Made by a program: the position numbers and the translations under genes
Part shown: positions 59,682 through 64,000 of the stretch, in pieces
Position numbering within the stretch: the stretch's first letter is position 1
Layout: the number at the start of each line of letters is the position of its first letter
NCBI GenBank assembly: GCA_031472005.1
Contig: PZJY01000009.1
Span: 248,001 to 312,000 of the forward strand
DNA: 64,000 nt
Direction of reading: 5' to 3'
From: Tetracladium setigerum
Lineage: Eukaryota; Ascomycota; Leotiomycetes; Helotiales
The notes under the pieces: model-generated
The model's database searches: none
Told to the model about the DNA's origin: nothing
Seen by the model: the letters and a program-made list of their open reading frames with translations, nothing else

Positions 59682-62600
59682 TCAATTTACAATTCCATAA
59701 TGCTTCAACTTTGCATTTCCCTTCGCGCCCCCAGTCGCCAGAATCACCATCCACTCATAGGGAAAGTCGCCCAAAAGCTCCTCATCAACACCCTCTTCAC
59801 TTTCCAAATATCTACTCGCCAAGCCATTCAGCGTACTCCAATACAAAACCCTCTCCGCATTAGGGTGATGCACATGAAACCATCGAGGATTTCTCCCTGC
59901 CAATCGCTTAGCTTCCCATGCCCGCATCTCTTCAAGAGGCGGAAGGTCAATCTTGCCAGCCCAATACAGGGCGACGAGGAAAGCAGACTTCTCCCATGTA
60001 ATCCACGTGAGGGATGCACTGCTCACGCCCGTGAAAGCGATGGTGTCGAGATTGTAGGTGTCGAAGATATGTTGGTAAAGACCTGGGACACGTTCGCCGT
60101 CTGTCCTCGGTCGAATTTTCTCGGAAAAGAATGGGTAGGAGTAGAAGTAGCCGGTTGCAAAGACGATGGTGTCAACATCTATGATTTGAGTGCCGTCGGA
60201 GAGGTTGATGGTGTGTTCGGATATGGAATCGATGGTCGGAACGACTTTGAGACCTGGTCGGGTGAACACTGTTGGGTATCGTGGGTGGGGTGTTCTTTGT
60301 GAAACGTAGATTGGTTGCTTAACGTGAGGGAGGGATTGAAGGGTAACATCGATAGCACTTTCACTCGTGCCGATAACGAGGATTCGCTATCACAATGATC
60401 AGCTGATTTCTACACTGAATTTGGAGGGTTTTATTTCACCTTGTTTGCAAATGCCTCGCCAGATCTCCAAGTAGTGCTATGGCTCAGTTCGCCTTTCCAA
60501 GTTTCAAGACCTTTGATATCCGGCACTCTAGGAACAGTATTATGGCCGGTGGCGACCACGAGGTGATCAAATATTTCAGTATACCACGTATCACTACCGT
60601 CATCATTTTCTCGACGAAGTAAGAGGGTCAATTTCCCATCGTGATTTTTTTCTACATTCTCCAATGTGGTGTTGTAAGTGATTATCGAATCGTACTGGTG
60701 AGCTCTCTCACTGACAGCTTCAGAAACAACAGTTCCTGGTAAATAAGGATTTTCTTCCGGATTCTCAGGTGTAGGGAGTTGGAAGCAGGATCCATCTGAC
60801 ATGATATTATAAGGGATATTCGCTTGAAGTGACGGATACATAGGGCTAGAGGTGAAGCGTTGCTGTTGGTTTCGTGGAATGGTCTGGGGAAATGTGCCAC
60901 TTGGGACTTCGGCGGGTGGATCAATGACATGGGGGACTGAGCCTGGGAATACAGGCACTGTTGATGAGATTGGGTCATATGCCCAACTGCCTCCAGGTAT
61001 ACCTTTTCGCTCAAAGATATGTAAGTCGTAGCCCGGAACTCTGTTGAATGCGTGGGCTGTTTCAATTCCGCTTATTCCAGCTCCAATGATGGCAACTTTT
61101 CGCAATTTTGTTTGAGTTTCAGAGGTAACGGGGAGGCTATTTTCATCCTTGTGAAGAATTTTTAGGTGGTCGTTCTCTGGTGTACTCGGTTCTGTGAGAC
61201 CATTCGAATAGCCGTTGGTAAGACTGTAGCTATTGACATTGGAAGTATCATTACCGTAGCCATTGGCCTCGATTTTGACGTCTCCGTTGCTAAGAACTTT
61301 TTCTTGGGCACTCTGTCGACCCTTTGGCACCCATGGGGAGTCATGAATCTCTTCGGAAGAGATTGGTCCCTCATAATTCTTGTAGTCTGTGTATCCTCTG
61401 GCACCATGGCTGTAGAAAGTGCTTCGATCATACGGTGTGAAAGGATATCCGTAACGAATTCTTCTAACAATATCTGGATTGGAGATAAACCGACGGCCAA
61501 AAACGACTCCGTCGGCGAGATCTTCCTGAACTGTGAGAAGAGCGGTGGCGGACGTGTACCCTCCATTACCAAACAGAACAGTTGGTGTAAAAGATATTCT
61601 TTCGGGTAGGGTGTCACGTATGACTTTTCGAAACAGTCGAAGGGAGATGTCTTTGGGATCGATTCCCTTTGCGGCAATTCTCTGCAGATTCTCCTCGATT
61701 CCCAAGTTGCGAGACACCCTAGCCTCGCCGACAGCTACATACGCAACTCCACGACTTGCGAGCTCCTTTGACAGATGAAGGCACTGTTCCAAAGGATTGG
61801 AGCCATCTGTTTCATGGAAACTGGTATGCGTAAGCTGTATGTTCATTGCTCCAACGGCTTGGGTTATCATTTGACTTACTTGGAGAAGGGGCTGAGCCTA
61901 ATACCAATTCTTTGGTAGCCTACTACTTGGGAGACGGCATCAACGACCTCCAATGTGAGACGAGATCTATTTTCTATGGACCCTCCGTAAATATCGTTAC
62001 GCTGATTGATATTGTCGTGCAAAAACTGGTCAAGTAAAAATCCGTTTCCTGCCAAAATCTAGGAGATCAGTTTATGGCTCTGCTTCAAGATATCAACACT
62101 TACTTCAATTCCATCTGCTCCAGACTTGACTGCGTTCACAGCTGTGTTGACGAAATCCTCTTTTATTTGCTCGATCTCGGAGATCGTGAGAGCGTGAGGT
62201 ACCCCAAACGGTTCACCTGAGTGAGTATTGATACCAGTCTCTCCGATATCAGAAGCCGTCACAGGTCGATAGCCATATTCAGGCTCGGGAAGGCCCTCCC
62301 TATCAAGGCCAACCTTGACCAGGGCCGGAGAAGAGGCTCGGCCGGGATGATACAGTTGTTGAAACCATATACCGCCGCCTTCATGAACTGCGTCAATGAC
62401 TTTGGCAAGAGCTTCTTGCTGATCTTGACGATGAATCCCAACTTGATACACGGACAGCAAGTAGCTTGCAGTAACACCTGTGGCCTGAGAGATAAGTAGT
62501 CCACCTGGAGTAGCTCGCTGTGCAAAGTACAATGCAGCTAGAGGCGATTCAGAACCTTTCAAACTTCTCGATCTACCAAGCGCTGCATGCACTACTCGGT

Positions 62601-62757
62601 GCGATAGGGTAAAGGCTCCAACTCTCAGGGGTTTAAAAAGCTTCGCCGAGATTCTGTTGAATCCATCTGGAAGCGGGACTTGATCATCGTCGACATCAGT
62701 GAACCCTTTGGTAGGACCTCTAGCGTTCGCCTGAGCGACAAGATCCAGGACTGACAT
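59682..62757 (-). CDS. fused Old Yellow Enzyme - flavin monooxygenase
   Basis: Four exons, 62104-62757, 61880-62058, 60440-61820 and 59682-60386, with introns of 45, 59 and 53 nt, give 2919 nt and 972 residues in one intact frame. Residues 35-428 are an OYE/NADH:flavin oxidoreductase barrel: KLFKPLRVGAFTLSHRVV, GNGFLLDQFL, GGSIENRSRLTLEVVDAV, RLSPFSNF and DGVVFGRRFISNPDIVRRI. A polar linker (429-517) leads to a complete FMO-like domain (518-972): VAIIGAGISGIETAHAF (FAD site), HLVVATGHNTVPRVP, WKGELSHSTTWRS, RILVIGTSESAIDV (NADPH site) and VFATGYFYSYPFF. In the OYE half the usual His/Asn...Tyr triad HxxNxY is replaced by L220, N223 and F225, and the Thr that tunes the flavin is Gly61. The start at 62757 (MSVLDLVAQ) is chosen; an upstream ATG at 62883 would add 42 residues. 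The substrate is unknown; a bifunctional tailoring redox enzyme is inferred. Confidence 0.93.
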
Positions 62758-64000
62758 ATTCCGAGGATGTGGAAGGAAGTTCTGGCGTGAACGAAGGCAA
62801 TGAGAGATCAAGGAAGGAAGCAGGAAGCCTGAGGCGGATGGTGCAGTAAAACGGACTATCTCATTGCATTTATAACAGTTCACAAGATCGTATCTCCAAA
62901 TTTCCTTTCACCCACTCCCGATACTTCGAGGTGTCGAACTCATCCTCCGCCACTTTTCTTTCTTCAAAGCGACATCGCAACTATCGCATGACTCGAAAAC
63001 AGATTAATAAAATGTCAGAATTACACCCATTCATTGCGTGCTTGAGGTCAACGATTCTGGGCTGTTGATCTATATGAATTGTGAAGCCGTTTGTTCAGGT
63101 TAGAGACAAATGATAAACGCTTTTGGGCAGTTCGAATATGAATTTCCGGCCAGTGATGTTGCACTAAGTGGGGCCTTCCGCCACGTTGTTTCTTCCCAGC
63201 AAACTGTTCACTAATCTTTCCTGACGCCCAGTTTTCCCCTATCCTGCAAGATTGTGGGGTGCTTGACTCGGCTAACGGCTTGACTTGACCTCAAGAGCGC
63301 GAGAGCCATACTGTACCATAGTTTAGTGTTTGAGGTTCTAAAAGTCAGTCTTCCCAGGACCGACTCAATGACTTGATTCGTGTAGAGCAACGGCGCGTTA
63401 CGACGCTGAGTGGTGTTTGATTCTCGTCGTGCGATGAATGGATCCTATTGTTAAAGGTGTCTGTGTTGACGGACTTCTCAGCGAGAGCGCGGGAAGCTTA
63501 GTAATCCATCCGAATGTCCAGAGAATACAATTGAAGCAAAAGGGTAGAGTGTGCATTGGGTGCGGATTGCTCATATTGGAAGGCAATGATGAAATCATGG
63601 ACCTTGTTTTATTGCTGTAATCCAGGCGTGCTCTTGGTCCCTTCATAACTATAGGTTTTGCAGCAATTTCTATTTGCTCGTCTCAAAAATCGCTTGAAGA
63701 AAATCCACTTACCTCGTTCTTTACTGATAATACTCAACCAAGGGTCACCCGTTATTGCAGGCAGTTTCAAACTTTTCGTGTTAAATAAAAGATGCGAAAT
63801 CATACCTGGACTTCCGAGTCTATGGAAAAGACAAAAACAGTCGCTGAGATCCGCAAACTCGCATACCTTCTCAATAAATCGATGTGGTACGATATTCCAT
63901 GTGAAGGAGTATAGCCTGTACGTATTTTGCTACTGAACCATAAAATAAGGCCCAGCAAGAAGTGATACCCGCTCTCGGTGTTACATGATCCTATATTACC
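62758..64000. other. right-edge region, no supported gene
   Basis: Upstream of the OYE-FMO gene. A 60-residue plus-strand frame at 63438-63620 contains GRVCIGCGLLILEGND and might be a gene fragment, but nothing supports it further. No other feature is recognised. Confidence 0.5.

Noticed and set aside
63438..63620. 60-residue frame with CIGCG near the right edge
   Set aside because: Too short, no family recognised, and the opposite strand is also open.

Overview
This is a nuclear genome segment of a filamentous ascomycete (Pezizomycotina). The evidence is short GT-AG introns (about 43-110 nt, with a few of 170-400 nt), split genes on both strands, fungus-only families (HET, Zn2Cys6 regulators, PTH11-like rhodopsin-domain receptor, FAD-linked BBE oxidase, a trifunctional HIS4/his-3 protein) and no bacterial operon structure. 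The impression is of a leotiomycete (Helotiales-like) genome, but that placement is a guess from protein style and not a database result.

Layout. 1-7.6 kb: end of a multi-pass membrane protein, a Zn2Cys6 transcription factor, and a Gln/Pro-rich protein with five repeated CxxC modules. 8-10 kb: a secreted heme peroxidase in eight exons. 10-12.6 kb: no supported gene. 12.6-18.9 kb: a HET-domain protein, the HIS4 histidine enzyme with a Gcn4/Cpc1-type site in its promoter, and the divergent TAF9 gene. 19-22.6 kb: decayed sequence, namely an SNF2 ATPase fragment and a broken Ser-rich gene. 23.7-29.8 kb: a Zn2Cys6-like regulator and a second HET protein. 31.6-38.9 kb: a fungus-specific protein with a C-terminal membrane anchor, a secreted FAD-linked oxidase and a rhodopsin-domain receptor. 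40.6-46.4 kb: a repeat-rich acidic protein flanked by minisatellite DNA, then about 4.5 kb without a supported gene. 46.5-54.7 kb: housekeeping block of TFIIA large subunit (TOA1), APC/C activator CDC20 and a Kelch-BTB RAL2-like protein. 57-59 kb: a methionine permease (MUP1 type). 59.7-62.8 kb: a single 972-residue protein joining an Old Yellow Enzyme domain to a flavin monooxygenase domain.

Two points stand out. First, the OYE-FMO fusion is a clear two-domain redox enzyme whose OYE half lacks the usual catalytic His and Tyr. Second, at least six otherwise well-formed genes (membrane protein, Zn2Cys6 factor, CxxC-module protein, TAF9, the 31.6 kb gene, MUP1) are each broken by exactly one missing base, mostly inside a C or G run. 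Restoring one base makes each full model checked divisible by three. Because TAF9 is normally essential, this looks more like a systematic homopolymer under-call than real gene loss, whereas the 20.7-22.6 kb locus also carries in-frame stops and does look like a pseudogene.

Coding spans below run from start to stop and include introns. Exon limits are given in the evidence and were worked out by hand from splice signals and reading-frame arithmetic.
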